A stretch of DNA of 64,000 bases. Origin: Adiantum capillus-veneris (taxonomy: Eukaryota > Streptophyta > Polypodiopsida > Polypodiales > Pteridaceae). The position numbers and the translations under genes were made by a program. Under the pieces are notes generated by a model, which was not told the DNA's origin, did no database searches, and was given only the letters and a program-made list of their open reading frames with translations. The DNA lies in assembly GCA_014529385.2 (NCBI GenBank), contig CM043956.1, positions 93,221,721 through 93,285,720 of the forward strand. The letters are read 5' to 3'. How positions within the stretch are numbered: position 1 is the stretch's first letter; each line of letters starts with the position of its first letter. Positions 47,665 to 59,112 of the stretch are shown in pieces.

Positions 47665-47923
47665 TGTTACCATATGCATGTGGTAGTGATGTGTGTGAAC
47701 ACATCACTACCACATATACATGTGTGTGAACACACTAGGACCGTCGGGGCATTTTTTCCCTCTTTAGGAGGTTTTTTTCCCCTGAGCATTGTATATACGC
47801 CCGTCACTCTAGGGCTATCTATCTTTCCATTGCACACTAAGTTACACACTCTCTATTGTGTGCCTTGAGCTTCCTTTGTCTTCTCCAAGCTGTGCGCATT
47901 TCTCTACAACCCTAATTCCAATA
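47665..47923 (+). repeat. Copia-2 3' LTR with inverted insertion (259 bp)
   Basis: It is 32 bp longer than the 227 bp LTR. The extra sequence after GTGTGTGAACACA reads TCACTACCACATATACATG, an inverted copy of the LTR's own start, so GTGGTAGTGATGTG and CACATCACTACCAC face each other. It ends CCAATA in place of CCAACA. Confidence 0.85.
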
Positions 47924-48997
47924 ATATGATGTACTATTTTGGTAGAAATCAACTCTGTGTATCCACCACAATAGCTATGTTTCATAGAGCTACCACATAA
48001 ATGGTTAAAACTACATATTTTTTTAATAGTGCAAGTCTACCTCTTGCAAACAACACTAGTGCTACCACAACCATAGACACTACCATATTGTTCACTTTCT
48101 ACAAATGTGGCACACAATATGCTTCTGCCACATTGAGAGAAACTCTTGTATTGGTTATTGTCTACAAATGTGGCACACAATTGCAAACACATTTCTGCCT
48201 AGAACATTACAATATTCTTGTAGCATATTAAAAGCTAAAAACTCTTACACTTGGTAGTTTTGTTTCACTTATGAGATGAACCACGGTTGTTAACAAACAT
48301 AAAATCTTTGATGTTCTTTGAGATGACCTAGCTACATCTTGGAGACATACAAATTTTGGAATTCTGAAGCTGAGTTGACATGCTTTGAATGACACCCAAA
48401 ACTCCCTCATTACAGTGCATACTTTACTTCAACACATATTGTTTGTCGACAACTTTTCTCGAACACCTTGCTACCTTCCCCCACAATATTCTCAATAGCA
48501 TCGCAATGTCATCAAGATGATCTAGGTGTGGAGTCCTAAACTATCGTATTTTTTATGTTTCTTGCAAATGGGATGCCTTGATTGCATCCCCATCATTCAC
48601 CTCATTGTACATGGTGATGTGTCAAGAACTCTACGGTGCACTCAAAGATTGAAAAGCTGCCCATTTTTGTCTTTCATATGTAGCTTCCCTACTTCCATGT
48701 TGGAAACAATTCTCTTAGCAATAACAACCCAATTCAAAGACCCCCTCTTAAGATGCTCATAAAAAAAACCTCTAGCAAATGCCTTTGTGCCTCGAGTCAT
48801 ACCATACATCGAGCGGATATTTTCAAGCAGACCCAAAGTCGAGCAAATAGATTGGTTACAATGCACACTTCACACGCGCACACACACATAGAGAGAGCAC
48901 CTCAAACACATGCTTCTCAAAATGTAAACATGCATGTTTCAATGATATTCCTTAATGTCGTTAAATTTTATTTGATTGATACGAGAGCGAGAGAGCG

Positions 48998-49028
<31 letters not shown>

Positions 49029-49623
49029 ACCCCGAACACACACTTATCAAAACATAAACATGCACTAGTCTTTAACCCGTCCTCCACACACACACACACA
49101 CAACACAAAAGAGAAAAGAAAAGAGAGAATATAAACATGCATTATACGATGAGTTCTTGAAAGAGGAAATTGTAAGAATGCTTCCTTTAGAAGGTCATCA
49201 TTGAATTATGTGTGACATAGAAAGAAGCATACAAAGCATTGGGACCACTTGGTGTAGGAGTGTGCAACGATGAGATTGGTGAAAAGCAAGCTAAGATCCA
49301 TATTATCTACTCCAAAGGGAAACTATGGATTAGAAATAAATGTGAAATGTGTATAGCGGTTTCTTGTTACAAATAGGAAGATGGTGTAGCTAACCAAGGC
49401 CCCTCAACTCTTAGGGGGAGGAGTCACCCTATATCCTGAACCGCTTTGCAACTAGATCCCCAATATTTTAAATCATCTCCTAGACTAGACCATCCCGAAA
49501 TAAATAAATAAATAAATATATCATCCGGTTCATCTCCTCCATCAAAGATATCTCCTTACTTTTGTGTCATGACCCATATAATAGTGTGCTAAACTATGAC
49601 CCTAAGTGCATGTGCATGTGCAT

Positions 49624-49695
<72 letters not shown>

Positions 49696-50220
49696 TGTCT
49701 TTGGGATGATCTGCTCTTATGGAGATAACTAGGATGACTAAACAAAGCTTTTGATGGCACTGCTAGAAACCACAAGTTGGATGTACATTGCAGAGTAACA
49801 AGTCTATTGATTGAGATTCAGACTATTGTGATGACAGTATTATACCAAGATGTTGAGTGCTTTGACACTAAATTAAAGGCAACATAGATTGCAGAAGTCA
49901 TGTCAAATGACATTGTGTTATTCATGGGGTCATCGGATTCAAGTTGTGTGTATCTGCTCAGGTGTAGCATCAAAATTGAAGCTACCACCTCTTGTTACAT
50001 GGAAACAGATGGGAAAGTACATTCCCTTTATGACAACTAGCCCTACTCACCATTGCAACAATACCGAGATAGTACCCCTACGTCCAACAACTGTCACTGA
50101 AATATGTACTAAAGCTTCTATTAGACTAGCTACAAAGATACAGGCTGCCGCTACTAAAGTGGTCAATGTTGTGGAAGAGGTAAACTCGTCTCTGAATCAT
50201 GACTTAATCAAGCTGTGATG
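47924..50220. other. Gene-free stretch with microsatellites
   Basis: No coding motif in any frame. Compound repeats: GA run at 48983-49027, CA run near 49086-49104, TG then GA run at 49627-49689. An ORF at 49889-50218 (109 codons) shows nothing recognisable. Confidence 0.5.
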
Positions 50221-50532
50221 GAGCGCATAGGTTATAACAAGCAATGCTAGAAGGGTGTGTAAAATTGTCTACACATGCACACACACTACCTTGAGAGAAC
50301 AAGCTTGCAAGACACACACAAAACTTCATGTCTAAATATATGTGCAGGTATGCAGGCATGCATGTCTTCCTTCTGCTGAGGATTTTAGAGCGAAAGAATG
50401 GGGGTTAAATGGTTGATGGACATGCATACACGCCTTTTGTAGTGTGGGAGAGCACAAGGGGCTACAATGGAGGACCATGGGGAGGTGGTGTAGCAACACG
50501 AAACATTGGGTGGTAGGGATGAGAGGGTGGTG

Positions 50533-50830
50533 GCCCTGCTTGGATAGCTCATCAAGGTGGAGTTTGGGCAGTATGCTAAGTACGTGACAATGAATGCGGA
50601 GCATGGCATGGCCCTCTTCTATCGGTTCTTTCTAGCCCTGCTCGGACAGCCCATCGAGGTGGAGTTTGGGCAATATGCTAGGTATGTGACAATGAATGCG
50701 GGGCATGGTAGGGATGAGGAGAGGGTGGTGGCCCTGCTCGGATAGTCCATCAAGGTGGAATTTGGGTAGTATGCTAGGTACGTTGCAATGAATGCCGACC
50801 ATGGCAGGGCCCTCTTGTAACGGTTCTTTT
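50533..50830. repeat. Tandem repeat, three ~96-102 bp copies
   Basis: Copies start with GCCCTGCT at 50533, GCCCTGCTCGG at 50635 and 50731. Each contains AAGGTGGA or GAGGTGGA, then TTTGGG-AGTATGCTA-like sequence and CAATGAATGC. They differ at many sites, so the array is not recent. Confidence 0.85.
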
Positions 50831-50891
50831 TGGCCTTCAAGCTTCAAACCAGATTCGATTTTTGAATAATTCATGATATTTTATATCCTCT

Positions 50892-51006
50892 AAGGCTCCT
50901 TACCAAGCTTCCCTTCCAACCCATGAATCCCCAAAAAGCAGTCCGCGTTAACACGGACTGTTTTTTTTGGGGATTCATGGGTTCGAAGGGAAGCTTGATA
51001 AAGAGA

Positions 51007-51010
<4 letters not shown>
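50892..51010. repeat. Long imperfect hairpin, ~119 bp
   Basis: AAGCTTCCCTTCCAACCCAT at 50905 faces ATGGGTTCGAAGGGAAGCTT ending at 50996, with CCCCAAAAA/TTTTTTGGGG further in and CAGTCCG/CGGACTG around a short loop. Outer sequence to 50892 and 51010 pairs less well. It could be a foldback/MITE-like unit or a small-RNA precursor. Confidence 0.8.

Positions 51011-51056
<46 letters not shown>
51011..51056. repeat. CT microsatellite
   Basis: TCTCTC run directly after the hairpin. Confidence 0.95.
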
Positions 51057-51058
<2 letters not shown>

Positions 51059-51197
51059 CGTGGGTGCACGAGTTCTCCTCATCATCCTGCGAGCTCGACT
51101 GGTCCCTGCGTTACTCTTACTGCGAGATTGCATGATGGGAGAATTATGCTTGGACAGAACGTAGAGTGAAAGAGAGCGTATGAAATGAAAATTTGCG

Positions 51198-51243
51198 GAG
51201 AGAGAGAGAGAGAGAAAAGGGGGGCGGGGGGGGGGGGGGGGGG
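51198..51243. repeat. GA run followed by G homopolymer
   Basis: GAGAGA leads into AAAAGGGGGGC and then about 20 G. The G tract is a potential quadruplex and also a likely sequencing/assembly weak spot. Confidence 0.9.
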
Positions 51244-51291
51244 CACAAGTCCAGCTTGTGTAAGAATTTTGCAACATCCAGTTGCTGCAAA

Positions 51292-51402
51292 ATGGCCTGC
51301 AAGATGACGTCCATGGTTGCGTTGGTTCTACTCCTGCAGATTGTGGAGCCTCATCTAGTTGGGAAAACAGATGGCGTATGTGCCTGCGACGAGTTCATGT
51401 AG
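51292..51402 (+). CDS. Small ORF with signal-peptide-like start (36 aa), uncertain
   Basis: ATG 51292 begins MACKMTSMVALVLLLQIVEP, a short basic start followed by a hydrophobic core, and it stops at TAG 51400. A GTATGT donor-like site at 51376 could make it a first exon of a secreted protein, but no following exon was identified. I do not recognise the product, and chance is a real possibility. Confidence 0.25.
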   Translation: MACKMTSMVALVLLLQIVEPHLVGKTDGVCACDEFM

Positions 51403-51416
51403 CAACTTCACACACG

Positions 51417-51496
51417 AGAGAGAGAGAGAGAGATGAAGTTTCATCATCCGCAGTAGGCCAAAACATCGTGTGTGTGTGTGTGTGTGTGTCTCTGCG

Positions 51497-51530
<34 letters not shown>
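51417..51530. repeat. Compound microsatellites (GA, TG, CG, GA)
   Basis: GA run at 51417-51433, TG run at 51470-51489, CG run at 51493-51511, then GA to 51530. Confidence 0.95.
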
Positions 51531-51570
51531 TGTTTTAACGTCGTAGTAAACGATACCAAGAGAACTTAAA

Positions 51571-51586
51571 GAGAAAGAGATAATAG

Positions 51587-51627
<41 letters not shown>

Positions 51628-51734
51628 GTCCAATTTATCTCTGGTCGGAAAATCTCTCTCTCTCTATCTCTCTTTTTAAGGTCTCTTGGGATAGTTTCCT
51701 ATGACATTAAAACTATCTTCTTCTTCTTCTTCTT

Positions 51735-51809
<75 letters not shown>

Positions 51810-51826
51810 CTATTATCTCTTTCATT
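51571..51826. repeat. Foldback structure with CT and GA arms
   Basis: AAAGAGATAATAGATTCTCT near 51574 faces AGAGAATCTATTATCTCTTT ending near 51822. CT repeats on the left arm can pair with GA repeats on the right. A smaller pair GATAGTTT/AAACTATC and a TTC run lie in the middle. Confidence 0.8.
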
Positions 51827-53307
51827 TTCTCTTCATGTTTTCATGATGGGCTACTCACCTCACTAGCAAAGAAACCCCACTCTTGGCTAACTATTGTGAG
51901 ATCCTTGAGGTGCATCTCCAAAGATTTCAACTACTGGATGCAATCCTGAGCACCATTCTATGGTGACTTCTTATCATAGTTTGAGCAAAGTACCATTCCA
52001 TCCTGTTGTGCTCTGAGCAAGAAATGTGTAGACACCTCAAATGTAACTAAAATGGTGTTGTTATTACATAAAAACTCAGCGACACTCTCTAGGGTCTAGC
52101 ATGTAGTGAGTAATCTTTTCGTGTTAACTGTCCAACTGCAAACTCTGTTGTATTGATCATAAGCCTCCATCCACATGCCAAGCAACAAGATTAAGCGCTC
52201 ATTAACTGAGTTAGAATGAGCTATTTAACAAAAAGCTCTTTATTGTTGAGAGCTATGGAAGCTTGATTGATAGCTTAGATTTATGCTCCATGTAGACGAG
52301 AACCAGCTTGGCACTAAGCCATCTATAAGATCTAAAGGCTATGTGGAGACTAGAGACAATGAAAAGACATACAAAAGCATGAGAGAAAATATTGTGAAAG
52401 TGCAAAAAAGTCATCGATTTTGTGAATTGTTTTATCAAGAATGTTCCTTGATGTCCAAGAGATTTATATATCAGCTACATGCCGCCAATAGCCCTCAACA
52501 TTCCCTTGAAATTGAGGGACAATAAATTTCATTGGGTATTATCTGGTAGCATTTGATAATATTGACACTTAAACTCGTTGGCTTGGGTGTTGCTTGAGAA
52601 TATGCGCTCGACTTTTGTGTTCCCTCTGTGCCTCCATACAATAATTCTATGGTGGCTCTTGGTAGACACTCAGAACAGCGTGTAAAACCTTTTCCACTAA
52701 TCTTGCTTGACTATCTTACATTTGAATTTGCTCCCTCTCCTAGGTGGCTCCATGAAGACTATCAACTAGTGTGAAGCACTAAAATCATCCTCAACAAGGC
52801 TCCTAGGCTTGTCACTGACACAAGAAAGATTGTAAACCTCGTGCGCATCTACCTTGGTCATACAAAAAATTGTCTCTCTCAAATTGCACTACAAGAGCCT
52901 GCCGATTTGACATTTTTTGTAGAAGAATAAGGGGTGTGGAGCTCTTGCTTCACTTGAAAGTGAGCCCTCTTTCCACTAGGTGATGGTGTTCACGAGCACT
53001 CTAGTATCCTCTTTGTACCCCTATCCACAATGGGAGTACCTACAAGAGAACTCACAATGAATGTATTTTCGCTAAACACTTGAGGAGAATCTGGTTTTTG
53101 TTGGGTGGTTCGGCAAGGTTTATACGTTAGGCTTAAATTTGATGATCTCTATTTTGAAGAGTCTATGAAGAACAACAAGTTGGTTACTAGGGAAAGAAAG
53201 TGGTTTGAATGTTTACTTTAGATTTAGATATTGTGACTAAGGTGAATGAGGTCATGTTTGCACAAGGTACAAGAGTTGTTGCAAATATATAAATCCAGCA
53301 CAAGTAA
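51827..53307. other. Gene-free stretch, no feature seen
   Basis: Only short ORFs; the longest (52283-52525, 80 codons) has no motif. Some of this may be old retroelement DNA beyond recognition. Confidence 0.45.
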
Positions 53308-53462
53308 ATTGGTCATGTGAATCTATAGCGGTTGAAGACAATGAAAACTACGGAGATGGCTATAGGTTTTCCAACATTTAAATTTTTCAAAATGTAAAAT
53401 ATTTGTGAAGCTTTTTAGTTTGGAAAGCAGGCAAAAGCATCCTTTCTTCATGATAAGCATGT
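53308..53462 (+). pseudogene. Copia pre-integrase zinc region fragment
   Basis: Interrupted reading IGHVN-RLKTMKTTEMAIGFP, then CEA-FGKQAKASFLHDK, matches the H...CxxC...GKQ block ahead of Copia integrases (GAG_pre-integrase family). Three stops interrupt it. It differs from the Copia-1/2/3 family. Confidence 0.6.
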
Positions 53463-55052
53463 AAAAAAACATTGCATAGAGGGAACGGAGAACACACCCA
53501 AAACACAAAAAAATGCCCCTATGTAGCTGAGGGTATTTACATCACCCTTATCCTCTCAAAGAACACCTTCAACAAACACTACATGCTAGCAAATTTTCAC
53601 CTATGCAGAACCCAATACACGTATACTCTACAAAATTATAACTGGGCACACACACCTTCGTTTTCTACCACACATAGACACAACTCTCTCTCGCTCTCTC
53701 TTTGCACACACCAAGTGCCAGGAGGCACAAACACACACTCAATCAACACCACAAGCACAAGAGAATATTGAAAAGAAGAGGGGGAAGGGAAAATCAACAC
53801 CAAAAAACAATGGAAATGGCTAGCTTGTGCCCTAAAAAACGTGTACAGAGTTCTTCTTACAAAAAACAGCTTTCAACCTACTCTTGCTCTTCCTGCAATC
53901 CCAAAAAACTCCCTGCAAGCTTCGTAAGATATCCCCAAAAAGGCATTTTTTATTTTTTAATATTTTTCTTTTGACCACACAAGTGTCCCACTTCTTTTAG
54001 CAATTCCTACATGTGCACTGCCACTTGGTTGGTATCATCCATGGGATTTCTTGCCCACCATGGTGTGTGTAAAATGGCCCTTCTATCCCCATCAAACAGG
54101 GCGCCATTCGGTCCCTGTGGGAAATAGCCCTTGCAGGCTTTCATGGCCATAGGTTCAAATTTCCATGAAAGAAGCTCAATGGATCAAAGAAGAGAGACTA
54201 AAAAAAAGTGTTGAAGAGGAAAGAAAACCTGCTGAGACCCAGCAAGTTTCATCCTCCTCAAATACTGATGATTCAGAATTGGAAGTTAGATTGCAAAATC
54301 TCAAAGATGGAAGACAAAGAACAACAACAAGAGACAAATTCAAGTTGGTTAATTCACAAAGAAAAAGAATTCATAAGGAAATGGAGTGTAAAACCAGAAA
54401 ACCAGAGAGCACCATCGACAGTCGACAATCGCCACCAACCACTACCACAATGCCACACAGCATGACTTCGACGAGGAAGGACAAGGGGCCACCATAGCCA
54501 GCACCTCCTAGCTCTCTCTCTCTCTCTCCCTCCCACATGATGCTCCTACACAACGGCCTCATCTTATATATTGTCATCGATGCTGCCTTTTAGCATCACA
54601 TGTGGGTTTACTTTGGTGCCACTTGGTAACCCCACAATGAATCACCCCTTTGGGGGTTGAAAAACCCACAATTAAAAATAAAATAAAATTTGGACACACT
54701 TTAAGAACCCCATAGCTTCTTGCTCACTTGCCTGATTGACATCTTGTAAAAACCCACCCAAAGTAGATTCAACTTCACCTTTGCATTTCAACATTGGTGA
54801 GGCCTCAAACCACTGCTCCAAAAGATGGCAAAAACCATATGTTGACCAATTACGACCATAACCTTCTGAATTTGACCACTCATAACTCGCTGCCCAAACC
54901 TCTGATTGACAAGCCATAATTGCCAAAGTGTTCCATATACTACAATAATATCTTTGAAAGCTTTAGAAAAACTCCGATGGCACACTTTGCAAAGTGGTCA
55001 AATCATTGCAAAACCTGCCGCCACAACTTGTCCTCGATAATTTTTCTTTAGC
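53463..55052. other. Mostly gene-free stretch
   Basis: A lysine/glutamate/serine-rich 110-codon frame (54165-54497, MKEAQWIKEERLKKSVEEER) may be an old gag tail or chance. No other signal seen. Confidence 0.4.
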
Positions 55053-55676
55053 TCATAACTTGACCATCTGGATTCCGGTTGAAGATTTGAAAAGACCGGA
55101 AGTGAGAATATCCGCTGTCACTAGTGCAATTGTGTCAGCAACAGAGTCCCCCAATGGAAGCAACTTGTGATCTATAGCTTTTGATGTAGGATCAAGGGGG
55201 AACTCCATCTTGGTGCATATGAGGCTAAGACACTCATCTAGTCGAACACCAAAAGCCTTTTCAAGATCATGTAAGAATAAATACTCTTCATCTTCTATAA
55301 TTATGCTGTTGAGACGGATAATCTCCACTTTGGGAATTGCAACAGGGTCACGGATCTCAGGGTCGGGCACCTTGGAGGTGCCAGCCCGTCGTCTTTGTGG
55401 AGCCATCTCCGTGGAGGTGGCAGGAGACTCACTTGTTTCTCGTTCTTTTGGTGGGGGCTCTTGAGTTCTCCTTTGGGAAGGGGATGTGTCATCAATTAAT
55501 AGATTTTTGATCCCTTCGTACGGATCCTCTTCTTCTTCCCGAATCGGAGAGAGGCCTCGTTTGGAAGTCTCACAAGGAGGCTTCCTAGGTACTCTCTCTT
55601 CTTGCTGGGGAGTTTGGAGAATCCCATGAGTACGTAGCTGCCGTTGGACTTCATTTTGGAGGAATGGATTGCCCAT
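55053..55676 (-). CDS. Hypothetical ORF, 207 aa
   Basis: ATG 55676 to stop 55053. Not recognised. The first ~100 residues are charged and proline-rich (likely disordered). The rest is more ordered in composition (YLFLHDLEKAFGVRLDECLSL). No retroelement domain is evident, though proximity to repeats suggests a possible gag remnant. The length is above chance for this AT-rich region, but there is no supporting homology. Confidence 0.3.
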   Translation of the reverse strand: MGNPFLQNEVQRQLRTHGILQTPQQEERVPRKPPCETSKRGLSPIREEEEDPYEGIKNLLIDDTSPSQRRTQEPPPKERETSESPATSTEMAPQRRRAGTSKVPDPEIRDPVAIPKVEIIRLNSIIIEDEEYLFLHDLEKAFGVRLDECLSLICTKMEFPLDPTSKAIDHKLLPLGDSVADTIALVTADILTSGLFKSSTGIQMVKL

Positions 55677-56676
55677 TTCTTATTGAAGCCTAGAAACATG
55701 GTAATTAACAAGCATAGGGGCATCATTAGTAGCCTGCTCATTAACAAAATCAAAGCTAACAACATTAATTTCACTCTCTTTACTATTGTCAGCTATTCTA
55801 ACAACTTTTAGGTGTACTTTGGCACTTCAAGCCCTAGTTGCTACTCCTCTTAACCCCTTTAGAAAAGCACTCAAGCTTGTTGAACTTGGCAGGGATCTGC
55901 AAACTACTTCTCCCTTTTACTTGCAATATCGTGCCATTACAACTCGGATTTTGATGAGCCATCTAGACCACCTTGGAGAGCCCTTTAAAGCTCATCTTTT
56001 GCAACATTACCTCTACACTTTTAGACACCTTAAGCAACCATCCAAATTAGCCCCAAAACAGGGCTTCTTGGCCAAAAAAAACCATACTAAACATACATTT
56101 CTCCATACCTCTGATTGCCTTTGATCTTCAAACCTGCTCTTGCATATTGGTATGCACCTATAAACATCCATAACTTGGCTTGTGCACACTTCTAGATGTG
56201 ACACTTTTTGGTTGTACTAGAGTGCATTGGAATTAATACATACATATGTATGGCTTCTTGCAAAGACTTGACAATGTCAATAATATCCTCATGAAACTCA
56301 TGCTTGACAATTCCCAAGATGTCGCCCAATGCAACGTGAGCTCCACCTTGCTATTGAGATTGCACTCTTCCCATGTGTAGAGTTACACTCATACTTGGAG
56401 GTAGTAGAATATATAAAAATATATTGCTTTGTGTAGAGTTTACTCACACTTGGAAGTTATTGAGATAAATTAAGTGATTTTTTATCGTGATTCAAGTATA
56501 GAGTGAAAGCTCACAATTGAAGAAAAAGTTTTTTTTGATATTTAGAATTTAAAGAGGTAAAAAATCTATGTTTTTTTGAAGACGATAGCGAAGATAGTAC
56601 TGTAAATGGTATGAGAGTTCAATTTTAGATGTGTATTTAGTAAATAGTGTTGTTTGAGTTTGCAAATCTCAAGAAG
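55677..56676. other. Gene-free stretch
   Basis: A frame without ATG (55786-56124) contains LNPFRKALKLVELGRDLQ and continues coherently for 112 codons, but I cannot place it. Confidence 0.4.
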
Positions 56677-57236
56677 ATGGTGAAAGGATATGAGTGGAGC
56701 TACGTAGAGGAATTGGTCAATGGAAGGACTACATTACAATTGAGGTGTAAGTCGTGTGGCCATCATTTTAGCGGGAATGCACACAGGATAAAAGAACCCC
56801 CCTACAGGTATTGAAGAAAAAATGCATGAGTGTGCGCTCAGGGCAAAGAGAGTACATCTTGAGGGCAAAAAAAGGGGTGGTCCCAAAATGATGGCTCCAT
56901 CTATGGCTAGGGGCGTGGAGATGAAACTTGAAAATGATCAAAACCCTCCTGTACCTTGCTTATAATCAAGGAAGATATCATTCATCGTTTACTGGGGCTA
57001 CATTGTATCAAGAATTTGATAAACAATGGCTGCTTCAACTCCATCTTAAGTGGACGCAAGCATTTATTGCATGTGGAATTCCTTTTGATGTCATTCAAAA
57101 TCCTATCTTCAAAGATGCTTTGATGAGAACATCGAAGAAGGGTTTTGTGGTACTTGATTATAATAAGATGCGTACACAATATTTAGATAAAGTGAAAGCT
57201 ACATCAGATAATATTTTTACACTAGAATGGTAACAG
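56677..57236 (+). pseudogene. hAT transposase remnant (BED finger and start of DUF659-like region)
   Basis: From ATG 56677, GYEWSYVEELVNGRTTLQLR leads into CKSCGHHFSGNAHRIKE, the BED-type zinc finger of plant hAT transposases. The frame breaks near 56800. At 57045-57230 another frame reads WTQAFIACGIPFDVIQNPIF and then FKDALMRTSKKG, like the region that follows the BED finger in plant hAT proteins. The catalytic core and dimerisation domain are missing and no terminal repeats were found. Confidence 0.75.
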
Positions 57237-58810
57237 GACACTTTTATGTCCTGTTAAGTGACCATTTTGCTTGAATTATTTAAAGAGTACGAAAATGAAT
57301 TTCTAGGTGCTATATATCCACAAAGTTTCCTTATGAGCTGAAAAAAACTTAGCATTTTTTTGGAGTATCGATCTCACCATTAACCTTACTCTTGCACAAA
57401 ATTTTTGAACCTAAACTGTGTGAAAAAACGGGTCCTGTTTTTGGCTTTTTTTTCAAATTTTGTCAACTATACCACTCTAAACATCATGTCTGGGTGAAAG
57501 CGTGGTTTGGTGGTACAAAAAAAGGACCTATTTTACTTCTACCAATGAAAAAGTGGGGACAGGTAAGATTTTTGTAGTTTAGGTCAAAACTTTTCGGACC
57601 TTGTGTTTTTAGATTCTTCTTTCGAAGATCTATCCACTGATATATAATATGATAGGTAGTTTTTCATGTGACATGTAAAAATTGTAACTCAAAGATTTGT
57701 CAAAGGTGTTGTCAAGGATACTCCTTTTTGTACCACCAAAGCATGCTTTTAGCCGTCTGTGAGGTTTAGATGGCTAGAGGTTAGGCCTTTATAGTTCTCG
57801 ACATGTTTTGATGCTTGTAGGGAGAGCTAAGTGTTAAAATTGAAAGTTATGACCAATTTACAAGAATTGCATAATCCTGTTTTTTGGGCAAAATTGGCAC
57901 TTTTATGATTTATTTGGTGGCTTTCTTGATATCCAAATTCAATTTTGATTGTGTAAGTGTAATGTATAACATAAAGCTAATCTTCCTTGAGTTTTGGGGG
58001 ACCTAATTTGCCATATAGCATAGTATATGATGATGGTTGAGTTTTTTGATTGATAAAGAATACGATACATTTTAGAGTAGCAAGTATAACTTTCTCAATA
58101 TTGCTAGTTTCTTAGGCCAATTGTGTGTATTTTGTAGGTAGTAACCATATCTAGTCATAGACTAAAACTTGATGTTAGATATTGAGTAGTTTCTATGGGT
58201 TTACTAGAGGTCATAATGCTAACCAGTTTTAGTTTTTTCATTGTTTTGCTGTATTTTAGCACTTTATCATTGCCCCCAAGGTTCCAATGGCAAGAGACCT
58301 ATTATCCTTTTGACATGATCCATGGCTCCTTTTGAATCCAAAGGCCCAAAGGGAACTAAGAAAACATGTATATAGTATCTGTATTGAGCGTGACTATAGA
58401 AACTTTGATGATAGGTCCGCAGAATGGCAAAAATGCAACTTTTTTGTACCTATTTTTTTGGCCCAAAAAAAAAAGTGAGGTAAAATCAACCATATGTTTT
58501 GGTCACCAACCCATTGAAGTTAACGGGGCATTTTATCTCATGTCCTACAAAAATCCCCACTCTTATTTATATGCAATCAACCGTACTGATCCATCAACTT
58601 TGGAGGTTTGTAGTGACCAAGGGATGAGAAAAATTACAAGTTTCTCATTTTTTCCATATGTAGTAGTTATTGAACTATAAGCTCATGAAAGGATTTTTCA
58701 AAATGAGTGGATCTACTATGGTTTTGGAATTTTTTCCCAAAACCCTGAAAGGACACTTTTATGTCTTGTTAGGTTACCATTATAGTGTTAAAGCGCACAA
58801 ATCTTGATTA
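57237..58810. other. Gene-free stretch with inverted and direct repeats
   Basis: TTTGGTGGTACAAAAA at 57506 faces TTTTTGTACCACCAAA ending at 57740. GGACACTTTTATGTC near 57237 recurs near 58750 in similar surroundings. No coding motif. Confidence 0.5.
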
Positions 58811-59037
58811 TGTTGGAATTAGGGTTGCAGAGAAACACACACAGCTTGGAGAAGACGAAGGAAGCTCAAGGCTCACAATAGAGAGTGTGTTACTTAGTGT
58901 GCAATGGAAAGATAGATATCCCTAGAGTGATGGGCATATATACAATGCACGGGGGAAAAAACCTCCTAAAGAGGGAAAAAATGCCCCGGCGGTCCTAGTG
59001 TGTTCACACACATCACTACCACATGTATATGGTAACA
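58811..59037 (-). repeat. Copia-3 3' LTR (227 bp)
   Basis: Reverse complement of TGTTACC...CCAACA. It is followed on the plus strand by the purine tract complement AATCCCCCCT. Confidence 0.95.
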
Positions 59038-59047
59038 AATCCCCCCT
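59038..59047 (-). other. Copia-3 polypurine tract
   Basis: Minus strand AGGGGGGATT precedes TGTTACC. Confidence 0.8.
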
Positions 59048-59112
59048 GGAGTGATGTGGTGAACGAGAGCTGGCACATGAGTAAAGGGAAGTGCCATACC
59101 CTGAGGACAGGA

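Larger units (their letters stand above)
20452..47923 (+). mobile_element. Copia-2: Ty1/Copia element split by a Tat-like array
   Basis: Same family as Copia-1. The left part, 20452-21494, has the LTR, primer site and gag start. The right part, 43771-47923, has the rest of gag-pol, purine tract and 3' LTR. Between them sits the 22.3 kb Ty3/Gypsy array. Flanks GTATA (left) and ATATG (right) do not match cleanly, and the 3' LTR end reads CCAATA, so the target duplication is eroded or absent. Confidence 0.93.

Noticed and set aside
55786-56124. 112-codon frame as a host gene
   Set aside because: No ATG, no recognised family and no splice context.
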